This document shows, in pieces, positions 6,797 through 13,837 of a stretch of 23,537 nucleotides of DNA. The DNA comes from JAAFHS01 sp031396505. Lineage in GTDB: Bacteria; Pseudomonadota; Alphaproteobacteria; Rhodobacterales; Rhodobacteraceae. Position numbers and translations under genes: made by a program. Numbering within the stretch: the first letter of the stretch is position 1; each line of letters opens with the position of its first letter. The notes beneath the pieces were generated by a model. That model did no database searches, had not been told where the DNA came from, and saw nothing but the letters and a program-made list of their open reading frames with translations. The stretch lies in contig JANNKX010000210.1 of NCBI GenBank assembly GCA_031396505.1, positions 1 to 23,537 of the forward strand. Reading direction: 5' to 3'.

Positions 6797-7669
6797 ATGC
6801 CCTATACCCTCGTCATCGGTGACCGCTCTTATTCCAGCTGGTCCCTGCGCGGCTGGCTGTTGTTTGCCGCCTTCGGCATCCCCGTCACCACCCGCACCGC
6901 CCGGCTTTACACCGATGAACTCGCCACAATGCTGCGCCCCTATGCCCCCGCCCGCACCGCCCCCACCCTCGTGATCGACGATGCCGTGGTCGTCATGGAA
7001 ACCGCCGCCATTGCCGAAGAACTCGCCACCCGTCACCCCGATGCCGGCCTCTGGCCCGCAGATCCCACCGCCCGCGCCACCGCCCGTTCGCTCGCCGCCG
7101 AAATGCACGCGGGCTTTTCCGCCCTGCGCACCCATTGCCCGATGAACCTGCGCGTCACCTATGCCGACTGCGCTCCCCCCGACGCCGTCTTGGCCGACCT
7201 TGCCCGGCTGGACGCGCTTTGGTCCTGGGCCCGCCGGACCACCGGCTCCACCACCCCTTGGCTTTGCGGTGATTATTCCGCCGCCGACGCCTTCTTTGCC
7301 CCCGTTGCCGCCCGCATCGCCGGTTATAACCTGCCCGTCAGTGACGCGGCACAGGCCTATGTGGCCGCCCACCTTGCCCATCCCGACTTCCGCCGCTGGC
7401 GCGCCATGGGCGCCGCAGGTGGCCCGGATCAGGATTACTACCGCCGCGATTACCCCACGCGGGTCTGGCCCGGCCCCGCGCCATTGATCGCCAAACCCGT
7501 CGATGGCACCGCATCCGAAAACACGACCTGCCCCTATTCCGGCGACCCCGTCACCCATTGCCTTGAAATCGACGGGCGCAGGTTCGGCTTTTGCAATGCC
7601 TTCTGCCGCGACAAAACCGTCGCAGACCCCGCCGCATGGCCAAAGTTCATGGCCATTTACCAGTCGTAA
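6797..7669 (+). CDS. Glutathione S-transferase with C-terminal Cys-rich (YHS/TRASH-like) tail
   Basis: The N-terminal thioredoxin-fold half reads YTLVIGDRSYSSWSLRGWLL (3-22), typical of the GST subgroup with an SxWSLR active-site loop. The cis-Pro position TAPTLVIDD (54-62) and the glutathione gamma-glutamyl contact METAAI (67-72) follow. Residues 90-205 are the all-helical GST domain, with CGDYSAADAFFAPV as its N-capping region. After it comes about 50 extra residues with CPYSGDPV (245-252), Cys255, and FGFCNAFC (263-270). The four cysteines and the DPAAWPKF end resemble a YHS/TRASH metal-binding finger. The start ATG at 6797 has AAAGGA 7 bases upstream, and the track upstream of it is non-coding C-rich DNA. 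The substrate is unknown; glutathione conjugation or disulfide chemistry is the family default. Confidence 0.85.
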   Translation: MPYTLVIGDRSYSSWSLRGWLLFAAFGIPVTTRTARLYTDELATMLRPYAPARTAPTLVIDDAVVVMETAAIAEELATRHPDAGLWPADPTARATARSLAAEMHAGFSALRTHCPMNLRVTYADCAPPDAVLADLARLDALWSWARRTTGSTTPWLCGDYSAADAFFAPVAARIAGYNLPVSDAAQAYVAAHLAHPDFRRWRAMGAAGGPDQDYYRRDYPTRVWPGPAPLIAKPVDGTASENTTCPYSGDPVTHCLEIDGRRFGFCNAFCRDKTVADPAAWPKFMAIYQS

Positions 7670-7683
7670 ACCATTATTCCTTA

Positions 7684-7707
7684 CCCCGTTAACCAAGGTA
7701 AACGGGG
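7684..7707. promoter_or_regulatory. Long near-perfect dyad upstream of comM
   Basis: Arms CCCCGTTAACC (7684-7694) and GGTAAACGGGG (7697-7707) are separated by AA, with 10 of 11 positions paired. The dyad ends 7 bases before the comM start. It contains GTTAACC, resembling a CtrA half-site. No T-tract follows on either strand, so an operator or a leader hairpin fits better than a terminator for the upstream GST gene. Confidence 0.4.
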
Positions 7708-7714
7708 ATGCGGA

Positions 7715-9229
7715 ATGGTCGCGCGCGCCTACACAGTCGCTTTCGAAGGGATCGAGGCCCGCATCGTCGAGGTGCAATGCGCCGTCTCGCCCGGCATGCC
7801 CAACTTTGCCCTTGTCGGCCTGCCCGACAAAGCCGTCAGCGAGGCGAAGGAACGCGTCCGCGCCGCCCTCAATGCCATGTCCATCGCCCTGCCCTCCAAA
7901 CGCATCACCATCAACCTGTCGCCCGCCGATCTGCCCAAGGAAGGCTCGCATTTCGACCTGCCCATCGCCCTTGCCCTGCTCGCCGCCCTCGACATCATCC
8001 CCAAGGACGAAGTCGAGGCGACGGTTGCCTTGGGCGAACTCTCCCTCGATGGCCGCCTGATCCCCGTCATCGGCGCCCTTCCCGCCGCCATGGCCGCCGC
8101 GGAAGGCGACCGCGCCCTGCTGTGCCCCAAGGCCTGCGGCCCCGAGGCCGCCTGGGTTGGCGCCACCAAAGTCATCGCCGCCGCCTCGCTGGAAGAGGTC
8201 GTGCGCCATTTCACCGGCCAATCCCTGATCACCCCGGCCGAGGCGGGCGAGGTGACCACACCGTCTGCTGCCCGCGATTTTCGCGATGTCAAAGGGCAGG
8301 AACGCGCCAAACGCGCACTGGAAATCGCCGCTGCAGGGCGTCACCACATGCTGATGGTGGGGTCGCCCGGGTCCGGCAAATCCATGCTCGCCGCCCGCCT
8401 GCCCGGCATCCTGCCCCCGCTTTCGGCCCCCGAAGCCTTGGAAATCTCCATGGTCCATTCCCTTGCAGGCCTGATGGACGAAGGCGGCATCAGCCGCGTC
8501 CGCCCCTTTCGCGAACCGCATCACACCGCGTCGATGGCCGCCATCGTCGGCGGTGGGCGCGGTGCCAAACCCGGCGAGATCAGCCTTGCCCACAACGGTG
8601 TGCTGTTCATGGACGAATTCCCCGAATTCCCCCGCACCGTCCTTGAAACCCTGCGCCAGCCGATTGAAACTGGCGAGGTGGTGGTCGCCCGCGCCAACGC
8701 CCATATCCGCTATCCCTGCCGGTTTCTGCTGGTGGCCGCCGCCAACCCCTGCAAATGCGGCTACCTGACCGATCCCGCCCGCGCCTGCGCCCGCGCGCCG
8801 ATCTGTGGCGATGATTACCTTGGCCGCATTTCCGGCCCGCTGATGGACCGGTTCGATCTGCGCATCGAAGTGCCCCCCGTTGCCTATACCGACCTTGATC
8901 TGCCCGCGTCGGGGGATGCATCCGCCACCGTCGCCGCCCGCGTGGCCGATGCCCGTGCCGTGCAGGCCGAACGGTTCGAAGGCCATGACGGCATGCGCGT
9001 CAACGCCGATGCCGAAGGTGCCGTGCTGGAAGAAATCGCCAGCCCCGACGCCGAAGGCCGCGACCTGCTGTTGCGCGTGGCCGAACGCTTTGGTCTGACC
9101 GCGCGCGGCTATCACCGCGTCCTGCGCGTGGCCCGCACCATCGCCGATCTGGATCGGGCCGATACCGTCCGCAAACCCCATATCGCCGAGGCCGTCAGTT
9201 ACCGCGTGGCCCTTGGCACAAAGGGTTAG
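7715..9229 (+). CDS. comM: YifB/ComM family AAA+ ATPase (Mg-chelatase-like)
   Basis: ComM is a hexameric helicase that promotes branch migration during recombination of imported DNA; related proteins occur in non-transformable bacteria. The N-terminal ChlI-like domain (1-180) reads VEVQCAVSPGMPNFALVGLPDKAV and ITINLSPADLPKEGSHFDLPIA. The AAA+ module has Walker A GSPGSGKS (216-223), Walker B LFMDE (297-301) and FREPHHTAS as the chelatase-like insert. PCRFLLVAAANPCKCGY carries the Cys pair of the family zinc motif, with later Cys in ARACARAPICGDDY. GRISGPLMDRFDLRIEV and the C-terminal HLH-like RGYHRVLRVARTIADL follow. The length, 504 residues, is normal. In Rhodobacterales such genes have been linked to uptake of gene transfer agent DNA; that is context, not evidence here. 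Confidence 0.94.
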   Translation: MVARAYTVAFEGIEARIVEVQCAVSPGMPNFALVGLPDKAVSEAKERVRAALNAMSIALPSKRITINLSPADLPKEGSHFDLPIALALLAALDIIPKDEVEATVALGELSLDGRLIPVIGALPAAMAAAEGDRALLCPKACGPEAAWVGATKVIAAASLEEVVRHFTGQSLITPAEAGEVTTPSAARDFRDVKGQERAKRALEIAAAGRHHMLMVGSPGSGKSMLAARLPGILPPLSAPEALEISMVHSLAGLMDEGGISRVRPFREPHHTASMAAIVGGGRGAKPGEISLAHNGVLFMDEFPEFPRTVLETLRQPIETGEVVVARANAHIRYPCRFLLVAAANPCKCGYLTDPARACARAPICGDDYLGRISGPLMDRFDLRIEVPPVAYTDLDLPASGDASATVAARVADARAVQAERFEGHDGMRVNADAEGAVLEEIASPDAEGRDLLLRVAERFGLTARGYHRVLRVARTIADLDRADTVRKPHIAEAVSYRVALGTKG

Positions 9230-9300
9230 CATGCACCCGCCATCCCAGCGCCAAAATACGACGTGCCAGCCCCCCTGTGGCCGCCAACGGCCTGCAGGCG

Positions 9301-10194
9301 TCAGTCCCGCCCTGCAAACACCGCGCGCACGAAACGCCCCGCCCCCCGCACGGCGCGGTCTGCCTCCGGCAAACGCCCCACCATCAACTGCCAGCCATGC
9401 GGCACCTCCGGCCACACCTCGACCGTCACCTTCGCCCCCTGCCCCGTCAATCGCCTGGCCAGCGTCAGCGTGTCATCGCGCAAAATCTCGGTCGCCCCCA
9501 CCTGAAACAGGATCGGCGGGCAGCCCGGATAATCGGCAAACAACGGCGAGGCGCGCGGATCGTCCGCCGGGTGCCCTGCCAGCACATAGCCCACCAGCCG
9601 ATCAAAACCTTCGACCGGCATCAGCGGATCACCCGCCGCATTGCCGCACAGCGATTCACCTCGCCCCGTCAAATCGGTCCAGGCCGACAACGCCACCACC
9701 CCTGCAGGCGGCGTGCCCCTTGCGCACAGCGCCGCGCACAACGACAACGCAAGCCCGCCCCCCGCGCTTTCCCCCGCCAGCACCACATCGCGCGGCGCAA
9801 CACCGCGCGCCATCAGTGCGTCCCATGCCGCCTCGGCATCGTCCCATGCCGCCGGAAACGGATGCGCAGGCACCAGACGGTAGGCTAGCAGGCACACCGC
9901 ACAGCCCGCCTCCTGTGCCAGCCGCGCCCCAAGCCCCCGGTGCGTATCGGGCGACCCCACCAGATAGCCGCCACCATGAAAATACAGAATGATCCGCGCT
10001 GTGCTGCCACCCGCCGGGTCAAATCGCACCATGCGCGGCGTGGTCCCCATATCCACACCCCGCCCCCGCGCGAGGAACAGCCGCGCCACCACCGCAAACG
10101 CCCGCTTGGCCCGCGCCGGGTCCGTCATGCGCCGCAAATGCGGCTTGGCCAGGCCGCGCAAAAACAGGTTCAACATGGTCAGGCGCAGGCTCAC
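9301..10194 (-). CDS. Alpha/beta hydrolase, hormone-sensitive-lipase (family IV) type esterase
   Basis: This is a carboxylic-ester hydrolase of 297 residues. The oxyanion-hole motif HGGGYLVGS (73-81), nucleophile elbow GESAGGG (141-147, Ser143), acid residue in EILRDD (about Asp240) and catalytic His266 in PHGW form the complete HSL-family triad. The N-terminal cap helices (1-45) are typical of the family. No signal peptide is seen, so the enzyme is probably cytoplasmic and acts on short acyl esters; the true substrate is unknown. The start is GTG at 10194, with AAAGGG 6 bases upstream; an ATG 6 codons inside is an alternative. It is convergent with comM (71-base gap) and separated from gshB by an AT-rich spacer, so it is likely transcribed on its own. 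Confidence 0.9.
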   Translation of the reverse strand: MSLRLTMLNLFLRGLAKPHLRRMTDPARAKRAFAVVARLFLARGRGVDMGTTPRMVRFDPAGGSTARIILYFHGGGYLVGSPDTHRGLGARLAQEAGCAVCLLAYRLVPAHPFPAAWDDAEAAWDALMARGVAPRDVVLAGESAGGGLALSLCAALCARGTPPAGVVALSAWTDLTGRGESLCGNAAGDPLMPVEGFDRLVGYVLAGHPADDPRASPLFADYPGCPPILFQVGATEILRDDTLTLARRLTGQGAKVTVEVWPEVPHGWQLMVGRLPEADRAVRGAGRFVRAVFAGRD

Positions 10195-10297
10195 GCGACA
10201 CCCTTTCCCGCTGCAGATCGATCACCGAAGGTTTCAAAAGTCTTAACGGAACCCCGTTTCGAAAACTTAACTATATGATTAATAATGCAAATTCGTA
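10195..10297 (-). promoter_or_regulatory. AT-rich spacer, likely promoter region of the esterase gene
   Basis: Bases 10238-10297 are strikingly AT-rich compared with the rest of the window, with blocks such as TTATTAATCATATAG on the minus strand. The esterase start with its Shine-Dalgarno lies directly downstream. No convincing pair of -35/-10 boxes with standard spacing could be fixed, so only a promoter-bearing region is claimed. Confidence 0.35.
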
Positions 10298-10317
10298 AAA
10301 TTGACAGCCGTCAATTT
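10298..10317 (-). terminator. Perfect 8-bp stem-loop spanning the gshB stop codon
   Basis: Arms AAATTGAC and GTCAATTT enclose four bases, and the gshB TGA lies inside one arm. On the minus strand a short TTTT follows. It may terminate gshB transcription, but the stem is AT-rich and weak, so an operator role for the esterase promoter is equally possible. Confidence 0.35.
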
Positions 10318-11258
10318 CCCGCCCGTTTGGCCTCGATCACTTCCCAAATCCGCGCCGCCGCATTGGTCCCGTCGAACCGTTCCAGTTCCTGAATCCCCGT
10401 GGGCGAGGTCACGTTGATTTCCGTCAGCCAGTCGCCGATCACGTCGATGCCCACGAAAACCTGCCCTTTTTCGCGCAAAACCGGCCCGATCCGGGCACAG
10501 ATCTCCCGATCGCGCGCCGTCAGCCCGATCTTCTCAGGCCGCCCGCCCGCATGCATGTTCGACCGCGTCTCGCCCGCCTGCGGCACCCGGTTGATCGCGC
10601 CAACCGGCTCCCCATCCACCAGAATGATCCGCTTGTCACCCTTGGACACATCCGCCAGAAATTTCTGCACGATCACCGGCTCGCGGTTCATGCCCATGAA
10701 CAATTCATGCAAGGACGCAAGGTTGCGGTCGTTCGGGTCCAGCCGGAACACCCCCGCACCCCCGTTGCCATAAAGTGGCTTCAGGATGATATCGCCATGC
10801 CGCGCCTTGAACGCCCGGATCGTCGCAAGGTCGCGCGCAATCGCCGTCGGCGGCGTCAGATCGGCAAAGCGCAGAACCAGTAATTTTTCGGGGCTGTTGC
10901 GCACCCAGAACGGGTCATTCACCACCAACGTTTTCGGATGGATCATCTCCAACAGATGTGTCGTTGTGATATAACCCATGTCGAACGGCGGGTCCTGCCG
11001 CAGCCAGACCACGTCGTATTCGCCCAGATCAACCTCGGTCTCGGCGCCATAGCTGACATGGTTGCCGATCTCGCGCCGCACCTCGATGGGAAATCCGCGT
11101 GCCATCACGCGGCCCTCGACAAAAGTCAGCCTGTCGGGCGTATAAAAGAACAAGTCATGCCCGCGCGCCTGCGCCTCCAGTGCGATGCGAAACGTGCTGT
11201 CGGCGTTGATGTTGACAGCCCCGATCGGGTCCATCTGCAGGGCGACTTTCAACGGCAT
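10311..11258 (-). CDS. gshB: Glutathione synthetase
   Basis: GshB joins gamma-glutamylcysteine and glycine with ATP to make glutathione. The protein has 315 residues, matching the prokaryotic ATP-grasp type. The N-terminal substrate domain reads VALQMDPIGAVNINADSTF (5-23) and WLRQDPPFDMGYI (85-97). The ATP-grasp part has LKPLYGNGGAGVFRL (159-173), INRVPQAGETRSNMHAGG (222-239) and the metal/ATP site TEINVTSPTGIQE (279-291). The ATG at 11258 has GGAG 8 bases upstream. It follows yraN by 66 bases on the same strand, so rsmI-yraN-gshB is plausibly one transcript. Glutathione supply also fits the nearby GST gene functionally. Confidence 0.97.
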   Translation of the reverse strand: MPLKVALQMDPIGAVNINADSTFRIALEAQARGHDLFFYTPDRLTFVEGRVMARGFPIEVRREIGNHVSYGAETEVDLGEYDVVWLRQDPPFDMGYITTTHLLEMIHPKTLVVNDPFWVRNSPEKLLVLRFADLTPPTAIARDLATIRAFKARHGDIILKPLYGNGGAGVFRLDPNDRNLASLHELFMGMNREPVIVQKFLADVSKGDKRIILVDGEPVGAINRVPQAGETRSNMHAGGRPEKIGLTARDREICARIGPVLREKGQVFVGIDVIGDWLTEINVTSPTGIQELERFDGTNAAARIWEVIEAKRAGN

Positions 11259-11324
11259 GGCAATTCTCCGAACATGGCTGTGCCTTCATTGGCGCATGGC
11301 GCGCGGGGTTGCAATCGCCTGCCG

Positions 11325-11678
11325 TCAGGCCGTGTAGGCGTTCGCGATGATTTCAATCCGCCCCGTGCCATCCACCAGCGCCACATCGAACCGCACGTCC
11401 GTCAACTCACCCGCAGGTTCTCCCCCCAGAAATTCCGCCGCCGCGTTGTAAATCCGCGCAAACTGCCGCTCTGTCAGGTGTTCTGCCGCCCGCGCATGAT
11501 TGCGGCTTTGCTTGACTTCGATAAAGATCACCACCTCCCCGTTCCGCGCGATCAGATCAATCTCGCCCGCCTGACCGCGCCAGCGCCGTGCCGCAATCAC
11601 ATGGCCCGTCCGTTCGTAATGCAGCGCCACCTGATCCTCGGCAGCCAACCCCGCATGGTATGACCGCGCGCCCGTCAC
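11325..11678 (-). CDS. yraN: YraN family (UPF0102) putative endonuclease-like protein
   Basis: This is a 117-residue member of UPF0102, small proteins with a restriction-endonuclease/Holliday-resolvase-like fold whose function is not established. The signature is clear: GEIDLIAR (38-45) followed after a short beta strand by FIEVKQS (52-58), giving the D...E-x-K metal-site pattern. The N-terminal AAEDQVALHYERTGHVIAARRWR is also typical. The start is GTG at 11678 and overlaps the rsmI TGA (GTGA), so translation is coupled to rsmI. In enterobacteria yraN follows lpoA instead, and here the same three families remain neighbours in a different order. Confidence 0.9.
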   Translation of the reverse strand: MTGARSYHAGLAAEDQVALHYERTGHVIAARRWRGQAGEIDLIARNGEVVIFIEVKQSRNHARAAEHLTERQFARIYNAAAEFLGGEPAGELTDVRFDVALVDGTGRIEIIANAYTA

Positions 11679-12562
11679 GCATCACCCGCCAGCGTCAGCG
11701 CCATCTGATACGCCTCGCGTTTCGGGATGCCGTAAACGCGCGCCACGTCCGCCGCTGCGTCCTTCAGGGACATGGTTGCCATCGCTGCACGCAGCGCCCC
11801 CGCGATATCATCCGTCGATGGTGCCGCGGGCAACGCACGGTCCAGCAGCACCACGATCTCGCCCTTGATATCGCGATCCGCCAGCGCCGCATGCACACCC
11901 GATACCGGGCCGCGCAACACCTCTTCAAACTTCTTGGTCAATTCGCGGCACACCACCACGGGCCGGTCCGCGCCATGCGTATCGGCAATCGCCGCCAGCA
12001 GCGCCACCACCCGCTTTGGGCTTTCATACAGGATCACCGTTGCCTGCACGGGGGCAAGCTCTGCCAGAAAATCCCGCCGCGCCTTGTTTGTCGCCGGGGC
12101 AAAGCCCGCAAACAAAAACCGGTCCGACGGCAACCCCGACACCATCAACGCACACAGCACCGCCGATGCCCCCGGTGCCGCAATCACGGCAAACCCAGCG
12201 TCAATCGCAGCCCGGCTTAACTGATACCCCGGATCGGCCACCAGCGGCGTGCCCGCCTCTGACGCATAGGCCACCGATTTGCCATCGGCCAAGGCCCGCA
12301 TCAGCTTGGGCCGCACCGCCTCCCAGTTATGTTCGTGAAACGCCACCACCGGACGCCCAGCCAGCGGCACGCCGTGGATTTCCATCAGATGCCGCAAGGT
12401 GCGCGTGTCCTCGGCCGCCAGCACATCGGCCCCCGCCAGCACATCCAGCGCGCGCAGCGTGATGTCACGCGCCGCCCCGATCGGCGTGGCCACAAAATGC
12501 AGCCCCGGCGGCACCCGGCGTGCGTCCGCCGACCACGAAACGGATGATGCGCCGATTGGCAC
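11675..12562 (-). CDS. rsmI: 16S rRNA (cytidine-1402-2'-O)-methyltransferase
   Basis: RsmI uses S-adenosylmethionine to methylate the ribose of C1402 in the ribosomal decoding centre. The protein belongs to the tetrapyrrole-methylase fold. It shows LHFVATPIGAARDITLRALDVL near the start, AAEDTRTLRHLM, FHEHN, YASEAGTPLVADPGY, APGASAV and LYESPKRV, all in family order. Two positions vary from the commonest form: ATPIGA for ATPIGN and SEAGTP for SDAGTP. I start at GTG 12562, which has AGGGGG 7 bases upstream; a GTG at 12592 would add ten residues but has a poor ribosome site. It is divergent from the LpoA-like gene and coupled to yraN. This neighbourhood recalls the E. coli rsmI/lpoA/yraN locus. 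Confidence 0.93.
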   Translation of the reverse strand: MPIGASSVSWSADARRVPPGLHFVATPIGAARDITLRALDVLAGADVLAAEDTRTLRHLMEIHGVPLAGRPVVAFHEHNWEAVRPKLMRALADGKSVAYASEAGTPLVADPGYQLSRAAIDAGFAVIAAPGASAVLCALMVSGLPSDRFLFAGFAPATNKARRDFLAELAPVQATVILYESPKRVVALLAAIADTHGADRPVVVCRELTKKFEEVLRGPVSGVHAALADRDIKGEIVVLLDRALPAAPSTDDIAGALRAAMATMSLKDAAADVARVYGIPKREAYQMALTLAGDA

Positions 12563-12650
12563 GTTTGGGCCCCCTGACAAGTTTACTTCCACCCTGCTTT
12601 CGCTATACCCTCACGCATCTGTTGTCTGCGTCTTTTGGTGGGGAAGTCTC
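12563..12650. promoter_or_regulatory. Shared divergent regulatory region of rsmI and the LpoA-like gene
   Basis: This 88-base gap must serve both outward-facing genes. It contains a TATA-like core GCTATACC (12602-12609) that could be a -10 box on either strand. No good -35 at the right distance was found, so the exact promoters are not fixed. GGGGAAG at 12640-12646 is the ribosome site of the plus-strand gene. Confidence 0.3.
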
Positions 12651-13823
12651 ATGTTGTCCGTTTTGCACAAGGCCCGCAAGTCGCTGGGTCGCCTCGTGGT
12701 TGTCGCCGCTGCCGCTATCGGCCTTGCTGCCTGTGTGCCTGCAGGCCCGCAGGGGGCCCGGCTTGATACATCGGTCCCCGTGCCTGTCGCCCTTCTGGTG
12801 CCGGGCGGGTCAGGTGCGGCGCAAGACGAACTCTTGGCGCGCAATCTGGTGCAGGCCGCAGAGCTGGCGATTGGCGATCTCTCCGGCGCGCAGATCGACC
12901 TGCGCGTCTACAACACGGCCGGATCGCCCGCACAGGCCGCCGCCATGGCGACCAAAGCCGCCGATGAAGGTGCTGTCATCATCCTTGGCCCGCTGAACGG
13001 GATCGAGGCGAATGCGGCCGGGGTTGCAGTGTCGGGGCGCGGAATCAACGTTTTGTCTTTTTCGAACAATGCCGACATCGCTGGCGGCAATGTTTACGTG
13101 CTGGGCACCACATATCCCAACATCGCGACGCGTCTGGCGAATTTTGCCGTGCGCAACGGCGCACCCCGCATTGCCATCGTGCATGACCGTGATGTCGCCG
13201 GAAACGTCGGCCGCGCCGCCATGGAAGGCGCGATCGCGCAGGCGGGTGGTACGGTCGCGGGCGTGTTCAGCTATGAGCTTTCACAGAACGGGATCACGAC
13301 GGCTGGTCCCGGCATCGCTGACGGCGTGCGCAACAGCGGGGCCAACGCGGTGTTTCTGACGGCAACACCCGTGGGTGCCTTGCCGCTGATTTCGCAAACC
13401 CTGCGCGACAACGGTGTCGATCCCGCAATGCAGCGCTTTATCGGCGTCTCACGCTGGGATACCCCGCGCGAGGTGTTGTCGTTGCCCGGTCTGCAGGGTG
13501 GGTGGTTTGCACTGCCCGACCCGACGCGTTCTGCGCAATTCGTCTCACGCTACCAATCCGCTTACGGCACGGCCCCTGAACCGATTGCTGCCCTTGCCTA
13601 TGACGGCATTGCCGCCATCGGCGCATTGATCCGGCAGGGCAATGCAGACGCATTCAGCAGCCGCAGCCTGACCCAGGCCTCAGGCTTTGAAGGCGTGAAT
13701 GGCATTTTCCGCTTTTTGCCCGATGGCACCAACCAACGCGGACTGGCCGTCATGCAGGTGCAGAACGGCACGGCGACCGTGCTTGAACCCGCGCCGCGCA
13801 GCTTTGGCGGGGGCGGCTTCTGA
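12651..13823 (+). CDS. LpoA/LppC-like penicillin-binding protein activator lipoprotein
   Basis: This is a lipoprotein with a periplasmic-binding-protein (type I) fold of the LppC/LpoA family; E. coli LpoA activates the peptidoglycan synthase PBP1A from the outer membrane. The signal sequence ends in the lipobox LAAC with the lipidated Cys28. The body follows the Leu/Ile/Val-binding-like pattern: VPVALLVPGGSG, LARNLVQAAELAIGD, IILGPLNG, GINVLSFSNN, ALAYDGIAAIGAL. At 390 residues it lacks the long helical N-terminal TPR domain of E. coli LpoA, as is usual outside gammaproteobacteria, so PBP activation is inferred. The C-terminus is glycine-rich (FGGGGF). The ATG at 12651 has GGGGAAG upstream. 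glnD begins 14 bases after its stop, so it probably heads an operon with glnD and murJ. Confidence 0.86.
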   Translation: MLSVLHKARKSLGRLVVVAAAAIGLAACVPAGPQGARLDTSVPVPVALLVPGGSGAAQDELLARNLVQAAELAIGDLSGAQIDLRVYNTAGSPAQAAAMATKAADEGAVIILGPLNGIEANAAGVAVSGRGINVLSFSNNADIAGGNVYVLGTTYPNIATRLANFAVRNGAPRIAIVHDRDVAGNVGRAAMEGAIAQAGGTVAGVFSYELSQNGITTAGPGIADGVRNSGANAVFLTATPVGALPLISQTLRDNGVDPAMQRFIGVSRWDTPREVLSLPGLQGGWFALPDPTRSAQFVSRYQSAYGTAPEPIAALAYDGIAAIGALIRQGNADAFSSRSLTQASGFEGVNGIFRFLPDGTNQRGLAVMQVQNGTATVLEPAPRSFGGGGF

Positions 13824-13837
13824 CGCACCCGAAAGCG

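Noticed and set aside
9276..9300. GGCCG...CGGCC inverted repeat between comM and the esterase gene
   Set aside because: The stem is only 5 bp and has no T-tract on either side; such pairs are frequent in G+C-rich DNA.
6761..9415. 884-residue minus-strand open frame, glycine-rich
   Set aside because: It is antisense to the GST and comM genes, whose motifs are unmistakable; the Gly-rich composition is the mirror of their codon bias.
10237..10248. 12-mer CGTTAAGACTTT shared (reverse strand) with 23062-23073
   Set aside because: Shared 12-mers are expected by chance in a window this long; the flanks do not match, so no regulatory motif is claimed.
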